In this document: in pieces, positions 53,534 through 63,156 of the stretch | Layout of the letters: each line of letters begins with the position of its first letter | Numbering within the stretch: the stretch's first letter is position 1 | Source: Bog-159 sp963709155 | Lineage (GTDB): Bacteria > Acidobacteriota > Terriglobia > Bryobacterales > Bryobacteraceae | Assembly (NCBI GenBank): GCA_963709155.1 | Contig: CAVPVD010000003.1 | Coordinates: 310,001-374,000, forward strand | Direction: 5' to 3' | DNA: 64,000 bases | Program-made: the position numbers and the translations under genes | The notes under the pieces: generated by a model | Database searches by the model: none | Seen by the model: only the letters and a program-made list of their open reading frames with translations | Told to the model about the DNA's origin: nothing

Positions 53534-53595
53534 GTTGCCGCGGCGCTCTGTAAGTGCCCTTACCCTGGTATCAGACGTGCTGTCCCTCACGCGAT

Positions 53596-56544
53596 ATGGC
53601 GTCTCGCGCTCCGCTGTCCCGCCTGCTCTTTGTTTTCGCCATCGCTGCAATGCTCAATGCCGCCGACCTTACGCAACCTGCCGAGTATGAAGGCAAAACT
53701 GTGATCGGGGTGCGCTTCGATCCCGTCAATCAACCCCTGGCATCGGCCGATCTCACGCGCGCGCTGGCGGTTTCTCCTGGGGCTCCTTTGCATCTAGCCA
53801 CGGTCCGCGCGGCCATCAAACGGCTCTACGGAACCGGCGCTTATTCCAACATCGAGGTGGACACCGCGTCCGCGCCGGGCGGAGTGAACCTGGTCTTCCG
53901 CACCACCAGTCAATGGTTTGCCGGGCCGGTGGATGTAAAGGGGAAGGTGCACTTGCCGCCGAATTCGGACCAGTTGGCGAACGCGGCGCGCATCGATATG
54001 GGCGCGCCGTTCAGCGACAGCGACATCGATGCGGCGGTCGAAAAGCTGCGCAACGTGCTGCAGCACAATGGGCTCTATCGGGCCACCATAAAGCCGGAGG
54101 TGGTGCGCGATCCGCAGCACCAACAGGTCTCCATCACATTCGAGGTCAACTCCGGCAAGCGCGCCCGCCTCACTCTTCCCAATGTGACCGGAGACACTAA
54201 GATTCCCGCGGCAAAAGTGGCGCGCTTAGCGAAGTATAAGGAAATTCTCTTCTTCCCCTGGAAGGAGGCTACCCAGGCAAACGTGGATAGCGGCTTGCAG
54301 AACATTAGTAAGAAATACGAAAAGCAGGACCGCCTTACCGCCTCGGTGACTCTTGATCACACCGATTACCTGGCCGCCGAGAACCGCGTTCAGCCGACCA
54401 TCAAGGCGGATGGCGGTCCCAAGGTCAAGATCGATGCCGATGGCGCCAAAGTCTCCAAAGGTACCTTAAAGAAGTACGTGCCGGTGTTCGACGAAGGCAC
54501 CGTCAATCAGGACCTTCTGGTCACCGGCGCGCGGAATCTGCGCGACTACTTCCAGAGCCGCGGCTACTTCGATGTGCAGATCGGGCTGGCTTCCGAGAAC
54601 ACCAAGGCGGATCTGGAAACGATCACTTACAAAGTCAGTCTGGGCGCCGCGCATCGCGTGGTCAGGTTGACCGTCACAGGCAATCGTTATTTCACAACAG
54701 CCGAGATCCGTGAGCGAATGTTTCTGCAGCCGAAAGGCTTTATCCGGTTGCGGCATGGACGCTACAGCCAGAGCTTTGCCACCCGCGACGGCGAGTCGAT
54801 TCAGGCCCTCTATCGCGACAGTGGATTTCGCGATTGCCAGGTGGCCACCAGTACGGTCGATAACTACCGGGGTAAGCGGGGCGATGTAGCCGTTACAGTC
54901 AACATCAAAGAGGGCCCGCAGTACCTGGTATCGAACCTGGCGGTGAATGGCATCACGCTGAAGAACAAAGAGGCCATCCTTTCCGCGCTGACTTCCTCAG
55001 CGGGGCAGCCGTACAGTGAAACTTCGGTGGCCGAGGACCGCGACTACATACTGACTCAATATCAAGCCGCCGGATATCCGGACGCGCAGTTCGAGTCGCA
55101 CTCGACGCCGGCCGGTCCGCATGAAGTAAATCTCGAATACAAGGTGACGGAGGGCGTGCCGCAATACGTGCGCGATGTTTTGATCTCCGGACTGCGCACT
55201 TCGCGTCCCCGGCTGGTCGATCCTTTGATCACGCTGCATGCCGGCGATCCTTTGTCATGGGCCGAGATGGGCAATGTGCAGCGCCGTCTCTACAACCTTG
55301 GCGTTTTCGATAAGGTGGATACGGCCATACAGAATCCGGACGGCGACGACCAGGAGAAATACGTCGATTTGCATGTCGTGGAGGGCCATCTGTATAGCAT
55401 GGCCGTGGGCGTAGGCGCGGAGATCGCCAAGATCGGCGGCAGCGCCACTAGTATCAGTAATCCCACCGGAGTCACCGGGTTTGCGCCGCGCTTCGATCTG
55501 CAACTCAGCCGGCTGAACCTGTGGGGGCTGGATCAGAGCGTCGTCTTCAATGGCCGGTACTCCACGCTGGATCGCCGCCTCGCGCTGAGCTACGTGGTCC
55601 CGCATTTCCACAACACGCAGGGCCGCGATATCACGGTGACCGGTCTATACGACGATACGCGCGATGTGCTGACATTCACGGCGGTCAGGCTGCAGGGCGC
55701 CGTCCAGGCTTCGCAGCGCCTGAGCAAAGCGACCAAGCTGCTTTTTCGCTACTCCTGGACGCATGATCAGATCGACCAGAGCACGCTGAAGATCGACCCG
55801 CTGCTGATTCCGCTCTACTCGCAACCGTCGCAAGTGGGGCTATTCGGAATCAACCTGGTTGAGGACCGGCGCGACAATGCGGCGGATGCGCATCGCGGCA
55901 TTTATAACAGCCTGGATGTGTCGTTGGCCTCGCACGCCTTTGGCGGCAATAAGAACTTCGCGCGCTTTCTGGGCCGCAACTCCTATTACAAGAAGCTGGT
56001 GGGAAATCTGATCCTCGCCAGCAATACCGAATTCGGTGTGATCCGTCCTTTCAGCACGGACGGCGTCGCCACCAGCGAATACGTTCCGCTGCCGGAGCGC
56101 TTCTTCGGGGGCGGCGATTCCACCATGCGCGGATTTCCGATGAACCAGGCCGGTCCGCGCGATCCCGACACAGGCTTTCCGCTGGGCGGCAATGCGCTGC
56201 TGTTTCATAGCACGGAACTGCGTTTTCCGCTAATTGGCGACAACATTTACGGCGTCGTCTTCCACGACATGGGCAACATCTATAGCAGTCTGGGCAGCAT
56301 CTCGTTCAGCGTGCACCAGAACGGCCTGACCGATTTCAATTACATGGTGCATGCGGCGGGCTTCGGAATTCGATACCAGACGCCGCTAGGGCCCATTTTG
56401 ATCGACTTGGCGTACAGCATTAATCCGCCCACTTTTAATGGACTTTCAGGCACTTATGATCAGCTTCTTTTTGGCGGCGCGGTTAAGACGGTACAGAGCG
56501 TCAGCCATTTTCAATACTTCTTTTCTATTGGGCAGGCTTTTTAA
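53596..56544 (+). CDS. TamA/BamA-like outer membrane protein (Omp85 family)
   Basis: The protein (about 982 aa) starts with a signal peptide (SRLLFVFAIAAMLNAADLT), then several POTRA domains (for example FRTTSQWFAGPVDVKGK, VSITFEVNSGKRARL, TYKVSLGAAHRVV, LVSNLAVNGITL) and a C-terminal 16-strand-type barrel ending LDFN...LFSIGQAF-like, with the RGF motif in TMRGFPMNQAGP and LPERFFGGGDSTM. The N-terminal extension and the linked tamB gene favour TamA over BamA. It likely inserts proteins or couples to TamB lipid transport. Repeat 11 lies just upstream. Confidence 0.88.
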   Translation: MASRAPLSRLLFVFAIAAMLNAADLTQPAEYEGKTVIGVRFDPVNQPLASADLTRALAVSPGAPLHLATVRAAIKRLYGTGAYSNIEVDTASAPGGVNLVFRTTSQWFAGPVDVKGKVHLPPNSDQLANAARIDMGAPFSDSDIDAAVEKLRNVLQHNGLYRATIKPEVVRDPQHQQVSITFEVNSGKRARLTLPNVTGDTKIPAAKVARLAKYKEILFFPWKEATQANVDSGLQNISKKYEKQDRLTASVTLDHTDYLAAENRVQPTIKADGGPKVKIDADGAKVSKGTLKKYVPVFDEGTVNQDLLVTGARNLRDYFQSRGYFDVQIGLASENTKADLETITYKVSLGAAHRVVRLTVTGNRYFTTAEIRERMFLQPKGFIRLRHGRYSQSFATRDGESIQALYRDSGFRDCQVATSTVDNYRGKRGDVAVTVNIKEGPQYLVSNLAVNGITLKNKEAILSALTSSAGQPYSETSVAEDRDYILTQYQAAGYPDAQFESHSTPAGPHEVNLEYKVTEGVPQYVRDVLISGLRTSRPRLVDPLITLHAGDPLSWAEMGNVQRRLYNLGVFDKVDTAIQNPDGDDQEKYVDLHVVEGHLYSMAVGVGAEIAKIGGSATSISNPTGVTGFAPRFDLQLSRLNLWGLDQSVVFNGRYSTLDRRLALSYVVPHFHNTQGRDITVTGLYDDTRDVLTFTAVRLQGAVQASQRLSKATKLLFRYSWTHDQIDQSTLKIDPLLIPLYSQPSQVGLFGINLVEDRRDNAADAHRGIYNSLDVSLASHAFGGNKNFARFLGRNSYYKKLVGNLILASNTEFGVIRPFSTDGVATSEYVPLPERFFGGGDSTMRGFPMNQAGPRDPDTGFPLGGNALLFHSTELRFPLIGDNIYGVVFHDMGNIYSSLGSISFSVHQNGLTDFNYMVHAAGFGIRYQTPLGPILIDLAYSINPPTFNGLSGTYDQLLFGGAVKTVQSVSHFQYFFSIGQAF

Positions 56545-56545
56545 C

Positions 56546-57172
56546 ATGATGAAAAACCAAATTGTGGGGCGGAAGCCGGCTGAAAGCCGGCTGCGGGCAG
56601 GATTGCCCGCCCCACTATGCTTGCTCCTGGTGGTGCTTTGCGGGGTCTGCGCGGCCGGCGTTGTGGACCGGGTCGCTATCGTGATCGGAAAGCAAGTGGT
56701 AACCGAGAGCGAGGTATTGGATGATCTGCGCCTGACCGAGTTCATCGACAACGAGCCGTTAGACCTGGGCCCCGCCGCGCGGCGAACGGCCGCCGAGCAC
56801 CTGGTAGACCAGGCACTGATCCGCCAGGATCTGGAAATGACCGGTTACAGCGAGCCTCCCGCCAGCGAGTCCGATACGCTACTGCGCAAGTTCCGGCAAA
56901 GCCGTTTCCACTCTCTAGCCGGCTATCGCGCCGCGCTGGGAAAGTACGGCATCACCGAAGAGCAATTGAAACAGCGCCTGCTGTGGCAACTGACGGCCGT
57001 GCGCTTCGTGGATTTCCGCTTCGGTTCGGGACAGCCCGAAGGCGACGCGCAATCCGCCGACCGCGCGACGGCCGACGCGCCCGCCAGCAGCGTCGACCAA
57101 CAGATGGAGGCCTGGCTGAAGCAGGCGCGCGCCGATACGAAGGTGGTTTTCCAGCCGGAGGCGTTCCAATGA
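56546..57172 (+). CDS. SurA-like periplasmic chaperone with repeat-derived signal N-region
   Basis: The 208-aa protein has the SurA_N-like segment RVAIVIGKQVVTESEVLDDL, RRTAAEHLVDQALIRQDLE and GITEEQLKQRLLWQLTAVRF. It has no PPIase domain, so it would be a chaperone only. Residues 7-24 (VGRKPAESRLRAGLPAPL) are encoded by mosaic repeat 12 and form the positive N-region before the hydrophobic core LCLLLVVLCGVCAAG. A later TTG would lack positive charges. The start is two bases after the TamA-like stop, and the end overlaps tamB (ATGA). Confidence 0.8.
   Translation: MMKNQIVGRKPAESRLRAGLPAPLCLLLVVLCGVCAAGVVDRVAIVIGKQVVTESEVLDDLRLTEFIDNEPLDLGPAARRTAAEHLVDQALIRQDLEMTGYSEPPASESDTLLRKFRQSRFHSLAGYRAALGKYGITEEQLKQRLLWQLTAVRFVDFRFGSGQPEGDAQSADRATADAPASSVDQQMEAWLKQARADTKVVFQPEAFQ
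56564..56615. repeat. Mosaic hairpin repeat 12 (coding)
   Basis: The caps GTGGGGC (56564-56570) and GCCCCAC (56609-56615) enclose AGCCGGCTgaaAGCCGGCT and GCGGGCAgGATtGCCCGC. Its layout equals repeat 2 in the ribosomal operon. Here it lies inside the 5' end of the SurA-like gene and is translated. Confidence 0.9.
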
Positions 57173-60100
57173 CGCGCGGCCGGAAAATCGTCGCCATCAC
57201 CGCCGCCAGCCTGGCCGGGCTCGCCGTTATCGTCTTCATCGCGGGAATTCTGATCGTGCAGACGGACTGGTTCCGCAATATGGTGCGCGGAAAGATCGTG
57301 GCCGCGGTGGAAGACGCGACCGGCGGTAAGGTGGACATCGCTTCATTCAATTTCGATTGGCGCCATCTGCGCGCCCAAGTGCGCGGATTCGTCGTCCACG
57401 GGCTGGAAGCGCCCACTGCCGCGCCGCTGCTGCGTGCCAACCTGGTCGAGATCGACCTGAAGCTGTTATCGCCTTTCCGGGGCTTTGTGGATCTGGCATA
57501 CCTGCTGGTGGATACGCCGCAGGCCAACCTGATCGTCTACCCCGACGGCCGCACCAACATGCCCGCGCCGAAAGTCGCGCCAAAAAGCAATGGCAAGACC
57601 GGCGTCGAGAGCATCGTCAACCTGGCTATCGGCCGGTTCGATTTGCGCAACGGGGCGCTGACGTTCGCCGATCGCAAGTCGGCGCTCAACGCCAGCGGCG
57701 CGAACCTGCGCGCCCAATTGGGATACAACGTACTGGCTTCCAGTTACAGCGGAGAGATCGACATCGATCCGTTGTACATTCAGTCCGGCGGCAATCCGCC
57801 GCTGAATGTGAACGTGAAACTGCCGGTGACCATCGAGAAAGACAAGATCTCTCTAGCGAATGCACAGCTTAGTACGCCGGAGTCGCAAATCCAGATATCC
57901 GGGTCCATGGACCACTTGATCGCGCCGCGCACCACCGCGCATGTGAACGCCAAGGTGGCTCTCGATGAAATCAAGCGTGCCATGGGGCTGGCGATGCCGC
58001 TCAATACCGCGCGCGGTCCGCGTTTCGTCACGGCCGATATCTCGGGTTCCATGGACGATGCGGCGATCCGGATTCAATCCGCGCACGTGGCGCTGGGCCG
58101 CAGCGATCTGCAGGCTTCCGGCACACTACAGGACACGAATAGCACGGCCGGTGTGCAGTTCCGTTCGACTCTGGCGCTGGGTGAAATCGGCACGCTTTTC
58201 CGCGTGGCGGCCCGGCCCGAGGGCACCGTGAACGTGAACGGCAGTGCCGCGCTGGATGCGCACGCCGGCTACCGCGTGGCCGCCAACCTTGCGGCGCGGG
58301 GAATCGCCTTTCGGCAGGGGAGCACACGTATCGGCGACGTCAGCCTGGATACGGCGATTGCCGCCGATCCCCAGCGCATTGAGCTTTCGGGCTTGCGTCT
58401 GGCCGCGCTGGGCGGCAGTTTCACCGGGTCCGCGGACGTGGAAGAACTGGCGCAGTTTCACTTGACCGGCAGCCTGCGCAATTTCGATATCGCGCAGGTG
58501 GGGCGGGTCTTTCTGGCGCGCGGACTTGGCTATGACGGCATCGTCTCAGGCCCCGTGCAGGCCGCCGGCAGCCTCCGCGATACTTCCACGTTGATGGCCA
58601 AAGCGAACCTCGGGATTCGACCCGGCACGCGCGGTATTCCGGTGTCCGGGCACCTGGGCGTCGACTATGACGGTCGCGCGGGCACCCTTAATCTGGATCA
58701 TTCCCACCTGGCGCTCCCGCACACTTCCGCCGAACTCAGCGGCTCTTTGGGAAGGCAGATACAGGTCCGGGTGACCGTGCGCGATTTTGCCGATTTTCAG
58801 CCGGTCGCGGCGATCCCGGTGACCTTTACGGGCGGCGGCACCGGCGGCGGCAGCGCCACCCTGAACGCCAATGTGACCGGCAGCCTCAGCGCGCCGCGCA
58901 TCGCCGGGCAGGTGACGGTCACGAACTTCGCGGTGACTGGCCGTGCTTTCACGCGGCTTACGGCCACGCTGGATGCATCTCCATCCTCTGCCGCGGTGAA
59001 GGACGCGGTGCTGAGCCGGGGAGCGCTGCAGGCGCAATTCTCCGCCGCCGTCGGTTTGCACAATTGGACGCCGGAAAACTACGAACCGCTGCAGGCCGAC
59101 ATGGTCATCCGCAACGCCGACCTTTCGGATGTGCTGGCGCTGGCGGGACAAGGGGGCTTTCCCGCCACGGGCGCGCTGGCGGCGGATGCCCACCTGAATG
59201 GTACGGTCGGCTCACCCGCGGGGTCGGCCAATGTCAGCGTGAACCACGGTACGCTGGAAGGAGAGGCGTTCGATACCTTTGCCGCGCGCGCGGTTCTGGG
59301 CCGGACCGAGATCGACGTGCCCACCTTCAGCATGGTGGCGGGGCCGTCGCGGCTGGATGCCACGGCCAGCTATCGGCATGCGGTCAACGACATGCAGCGC
59401 GGGGAGCTGACGGCCCACGTGGCCAGCAACCAGGTACAGCTGGCGCGTTTCCAGTCGCTGGTGAAAGACCGCCCAGGCCTGCGTGGGATACTCAATCTGG
59501 ATGCCGGTGTCACCGCCGAAGTCTCCCGGCCGGCGGCCGAAACCGAAATTCAATTGACCGCGCTGAACGCGAATATGGCGGCGCACAATCTCGAAATGCA
59601 AGGCAAGTCACTGGGCGATTTCACGGCGGCCGCCTCTACGGCCGGCTCAACCCTTCACTACAACGTCGATTCCAACTTCGCCGGATCGAGCATCAAGGTA
59701 AATGGGCAATCCTTACTTACGGGCGATCACCAGACTAGCGCCACAGCCAGCATCGCGAACCTTCCCATCGATCGTGCCCTGGCGCTGGCCGGGCGCCGCG
59801 ATCTGCCCGTCAAGGGCATGCTCACCGCCAACGCCCAACTGAGCGGCACACTGCAGAATCCGCAAGGCAGCGGTACGTTGAGCATTGCCAACGGTTCCGC
59901 GTACAACGAGCCGTTCACGCGTGTGCAGGCGTCGGTCAACTACACGCCGGTCGAGATCGAACTGACCCAGTTCCGCGTTGACGACGGCGCGTCGAACCTG
60001 GAGGTAAGCGGCAGTTTCAGCCATCCCGCGGGCGACCTGCAGGACGGCCAGGTTCGATTCCGCGCGCGCAGCAATCAGATCCAACTCGCGCGGATCCATA

Positions 60101-62028
60101 CGGTGGCGGAAGCGCGGCCGGGGCTCGCAGGGGCCGTGCAACTCACCGCGGATTGCGCCGCGACCCTCAATCGCAACGCTGCCCCGACCCTATCCGAGCT
60201 GAACGCGCAACTCTCCGCGCACAATTTGAGCGTCGATAGCCGGCCACTGGGGAATCTGACGGCCACGGCCGAAACGCGCGGGAAGGCGGTGGCTTTCACC
60301 CTGAATTCCGATCTGGCCAAAGCGCACATCAACGGCTCCGGCCGCCTGGAGATGGCCGCCGGATACCCGATCGACGGCAAGCTCAGCTTCAACGGCGTGA
60401 CATGGTCCGGCTTGAGCCCATTGCTGACCGGCAAAGCCCAGGCCTTCGACGCTTCGCTCGATGGGCAAGTCACGGTGTCCGGCCCCACGGCTAATCCGGA
60501 TGCTTTGCGCGGCGATCTGCAACTGACCAAGCTGGAGGCGCACTCGATCTCGACCGGCACGGCCAAAGCCCCGCGCGTCAGCTTCGAGATCCACAATTCC
60601 GGTAACATCGAGGCTGCGCTGGCCAACTCGATCGTGACCGTGAAGAGTTTCCGGGTGACCGGGCCGTATGCGAATCTGGCGATCAGCGGCAGCGCGGCCC
60701 TCCGGAACGCAGGGGGCCAGCCGCAGCCCCTGAACCTGCAGGCCAACGGCAGCGTCAAGCTCGAAATGCTGGAAGCGTTTGACCCGGATATCTTCTCTTC
60801 CGGCGCGGTCACGCTGAACGCGTCGGTCTCCGGCAGCTCGGACAAGCCCGTGGTGCATGGCCGGCTGCAACTGCAGAATGCATCGTTCAACATGATGAGT
60901 TTGCCCAATGGACTTTCGAACGCCAACGGGACCGTGAATTTCAACGGCTCGGAGGCCGTGATCGAGAATCTCACGGGCCAGACCGGCGGCGGGAAGGTGA
61001 CCCTCGCAGGTTTTGTCAGCTATGCCGGGCCCGAAATCCATTTCCGCATACAGGCTAACGGCTCGCACGTGCATGTGAATTATCCCGACAGCGTCACGAC
61101 CGAGGCGAATGCGCGCCTCACGCTGGCCGGCACCGAATCGCGGAGCCTGCTCTCGGGCAACGTGACGGTCCTGAGCGTGGCGATCCACTCGCACGGCGAT
61201 ATTGGATCGATTCTCACCTCCGCGGCGACGCCGCCTTCCACGTCGGCGCCCAGCACAGGACTGCTGGCCGGGGTGCGCTTCGACGTACGCATCCAGACCT
61301 CAACCGGTATACAGTTTCGCAGCGACCTGGCGCAAAATTTGCAGGCCTATGCCGAACTTTCCCTGCGCGGCAGCCCGGACAATCCCGGGATGCTGGGCCG
61401 GCTGTCGGTCAATTCCGGCGACCTGGTTTTCTTTGGCGCCACATATACCGTCGATCAGGGTACGATCACGTTTTCGAATCCCAACAAGATCGATCCCATC
61501 GTCAATCTCAACCTGGAAACCTCGGCCCAAGGGGTGGACGTCACCATCAATGTCGCCGGCCCCATGGACAAACTGAAGCTGACGTACCATTCCGATCCGC
61601 CGCTCGAATTCCAGCAGCTCGTGTCGCTTCTGGCGGCCGGCAAAACGCCGACTACGGACCCCGTCATCGCCTCTCAACAGCCGCCGGCGCCGGAGCAGAA
61701 TATGGAACAGGCGGGCGTTTCGGCGGTGCTGGGACAGGCCGTTGCCAACCCCATTTCCGGCCGTCTGCAGCGGCTTTTCGGCGTGAGCAAGATATCCATC
61801 GATCCGCAGATCGTGGGCACTACCAGCAACAACCCGCAGGCCACTCTGACGTTGCAGCAACAGGTCACCCACAACATCACGTTTACCTATATCCAGGACG
61901 TGAGCCAGAGCACCCCCAGCGGGATCCGCGTCGAATGGACCATCAGCCCGCAGTATTCGGTGGTTGCCCAGCGCGATATTTACGGCGAATTCGCCATCGA
62001 TTTGTTCTATAAGAAGCGGTTCCACTGA
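57169..62028 (+). CDS. tamB: Translocation and assembly module protein TamB
   Basis: The 1,619-aa AsmA/TamB-type protein has a single N-terminal membrane anchor (VAITAASLAGLAVIVFIAGIL), then a very long beta-repeat region (SGSLGRQIQVRVTVRDFA, and about twenty SGxLxxP-type units) and the DUF490 TamB C-terminus (about residues 1330-1619, GDLVFFGATYTVDQGTITFSNP, LTYHSDPPLEFQQLVSLLAAG). TamB bridges inner and outer membranes, working with TamA in envelope transport, probably of phospholipids. The ATG overlaps the SurA-like stop, so the trio is coupled. Confidence 0.93.
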   Translation: MTRGRKIVAITAASLAGLAVIVFIAGILIVQTDWFRNMVRGKIVAAVEDATGGKVDIASFNFDWRHLRAQVRGFVVHGLEAPTAAPLLRANLVEIDLKLLSPFRGFVDLAYLLVDTPQANLIVYPDGRTNMPAPKVAPKSNGKTGVESIVNLAIGRFDLRNGALTFADRKSALNASGANLRAQLGYNVLASSYSGEIDIDPLYIQSGGNPPLNVNVKLPVTIEKDKISLANAQLSTPESQIQISGSMDHLIAPRTTAHVNAKVALDEIKRAMGLAMPLNTARGPRFVTADISGSMDDAAIRIQSAHVALGRSDLQASGTLQDTNSTAGVQFRSTLALGEIGTLFRVAARPEGTVNVNGSAALDAHAGYRVAANLAARGIAFRQGSTRIGDVSLDTAIAADPQRIELSGLRLAALGGSFTGSADVEELAQFHLTGSLRNFDIAQVGRVFLARGLGYDGIVSGPVQAAGSLRDTSTLMAKANLGIRPGTRGIPVSGHLGVDYDGRAGTLNLDHSHLALPHTSAELSGSLGRQIQVRVTVRDFADFQPVAAIPVTFTGGGTGGGSATLNANVTGSLSAPRIAGQVTVTNFAVTGRAFTRLTATLDASPSSAAVKDAVLSRGALQAQFSAAVGLHNWTPENYEPLQADMVIRNADLSDVLALAGQGGFPATGALAADAHLNGTVGSPAGSANVSVNHGTLEGEAFDTFAARAVLGRTEIDVPTFSMVAGPSRLDATASYRHAVNDMQRGELTAHVASNQVQLARFQSLVKDRPGLRGILNLDAGVTAEVSRPAAETEIQLTALNANMAAHNLEMQGKSLGDFTAAASTAGSTLHYNVDSNFAGSSIKVNGQSLLTGDHQTSATASIANLPIDRALALAGRRDLPVKGMLTANAQLSGTLQNPQGSGTLSIANGSAYNEPFTRVQASVNYTPVEIELTQFRVDDGASNLEVSGSFSHPAGDLQDGQVRFRARSNQIQLARIHTVAEARPGLAGAVQLTADCAATLNRNAAPTLSELNAQLSAHNLSVDSRPLGNLTATAETRGKAVAFTLNSDLAKAHINGSGRLEMAAGYPIDGKLSFNGVTWSGLSPLLTGKAQAFDASLDGQVTVSGPTANPDALRGDLQLTKLEAHSISTGTAKAPRVSFEIHNSGNIEAALANSIVTVKSFRVTGPYANLAISGSAALRNAGGQPQPLNLQANGSVKLEMLEAFDPDIFSSGAVTLNASVSGSSDKPVVHGRLQLQNASFNMMSLPNGLSNANGTVNFNGSEAVIENLTGQTGGGKVTLAGFVSYAGPEIHFRIQANGSHVHVNYPDSVTTEANARLTLAGTESRSLLSGNVTVLSVAIHSHGDIGSILTSAATPPSTSAPSTGLLAGVRFDVRIQTSTGIQFRSDLAQNLQAYAELSLRGSPDNPGMLGRLSVNSGDLVFFGATYTVDQGTITFSNPNKIDPIVNLNLETSAQGVDVTINVAGPMDKLKLTYHSDPPLEFQQLVSLLAAGKTPTTDPVIASQQPPAPEQNMEQAGVSAVLGQAVANPISGRLQRLFGVSKISIDPQIVGTTSNNPQATLTLQQQVTHNITFTYIQDVSQSTPSGIRVEWTISPQYSVVAQRDIYGEFAIDLFYKKRFH

Positions 62029-62068
62029 GCGGAACGGAACGTGCTCGCGTAAAGGCGGGGATAAAGCC

Positions 62069-63052
62069 GTGCGCCCCGACCGAACCCACATCCTCGAGCC
62101 AGGCGGGACCGAAGTAGCGACGAGCGCGGGGGGTGCGCGCCGGTACCGGAAACCGATCGGATCTTTACGCTGGTCCGACGTGAAGGTCCTGCTCGGGGAA
62201 AGCGTCAGCGCCTGGAGCCGGCACAATGCCCCCAGGCTGGGCGCCGCGCTGGCTTTCTATACGCTCTTCTCGCTGACGCCGCTTTTGCTGGTGATGGTTA
62301 GCATTGGCGGGCTGGTGTTCGGGCAGAGGGCCGCCGAAAGCCAGATTGTGTGGCAAGTGACGAACCTGGTCGGGATCACGGGCGCCGCCGCGATCGAGGC
62401 GATTTTACAAGGCACGCGCAATACGACGCACGGGATTCTGGCTTCGATCGTAGGATTTGGGACCCTGGTGCTGGGCGCGTCGGCGGTGTTCATTGAATTG
62501 CGCGACGCACTCAACACGATCTGGGAAGTCAGTCTGCCCCAGGTAACCGGGTTCAAAAGCATTGTCAACATTATCAGGGAGCGGTTATTCTCATTCGGGC
62601 TGGTGCTGGCGATCGGCTTTCTGTTGCTGGTCTCGCTGGCCGTGAGCGCCTCGCTGGCGGCGCTGGGAAGATATGCCGCGAATCTCGTGCCCCTGCCGGA
62701 AAGCGTTCTCCAAGTGGCTAACAGCCTCGTTTCATTCGCCGTGATTACGGGGCTGTTTGCCGCAATTTACAAGGTGATCCCGGAGGTGCGGATCGAGTGG
62801 CGCGACGTCTTTCTGGGCGCGGCCGCCACATCGGTTTTCTTTACGCTGGGCAAATTGGCGATCGGCATCTATCTGGGTAAAGCCGGCTTCGCTTCAACCT
62901 ACGGGGCGGCCGCTTCGGTGGTGGTATTCATTTTCTGGGTCTACTATTCGAGCCAGATCTTCTTCCTGGGCGCGGAGTTTACCAAGGCCTTTGCGAATCG
63001 TTACGGATCGAGACCCACGCACCATCCGGAGGGGTTGGTCGTGCCGAAGTAG
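62069..63052 (+). CDS. YihY/BrkB family membrane protein
   Basis: This 327-aa protein has six to seven hydrophobic helices and the family sequences RLGAALAFYTLFSLTPLLLVM, GFGTLVLGASAVFIELRDALNTIWEV and a C-terminal VVFIFWVYYSSQIFFLGAEFTKAF. It was once called RNase BN, but the family is a membrane transporter-like group with no proven nuclease. The GTG at 62069 with GGGG nearby is the most likely start; the upstream frame overlaps tamB. It follows tamB by 40 bases. Confidence 0.85.
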   Translation: MRPDRTHILEPGGTEVATSAGGARRYRKPIGSLRWSDVKVLLGESVSAWSRHNAPRLGAALAFYTLFSLTPLLLVMVSIGGLVFGQRAAESQIVWQVTNLVGITGAAAIEAILQGTRNTTHGILASIVGFGTLVLGASAVFIELRDALNTIWEVSLPQVTGFKSIVNIIRERLFSFGLVLAIGFLLLVSLAVSASLAALGRYAANLVPLPESVLQVANSLVSFAVITGLFAAIYKVIPEVRIEWRDVFLGAAATSVFFTLGKLAIGIYLGKAGFASTYGAAASVVVFIFWVYYSSQIFFLGAEFTKAFANRYGSRPTHHPEGLVVPK

Positions 63053-63077
63053 ATTACACATCAAAATTACCTCAGAA

Positions 63078-63122
63078 GCGGGACTTAAAAGTCCCGCCGG
63101 CACGCTGAAGCGTGCGCCACGG
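63078..63122. repeat. Mosaic hairpin repeat 13
   Basis: GCGGGACTTaaAAGTCCCGC (63078-63097) is followed by GCACGCTgaAGCGTGCGCCACG. Its layout is identical to repeats 5a and 7. It lies in the leader of the last gene. Confidence 0.8.
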
Positions 63123-63156
63123 GGCAATCGCACCTTATAATATGAAATAAGCCGAT

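Noticed and set aside
56438..56545. Upstream start for the SurA-like protein
   Set aside because: It would overlap the conserved C-terminus of the TamA-like barrel; the ATG at 56546 after its stop gives a proper signal peptide.
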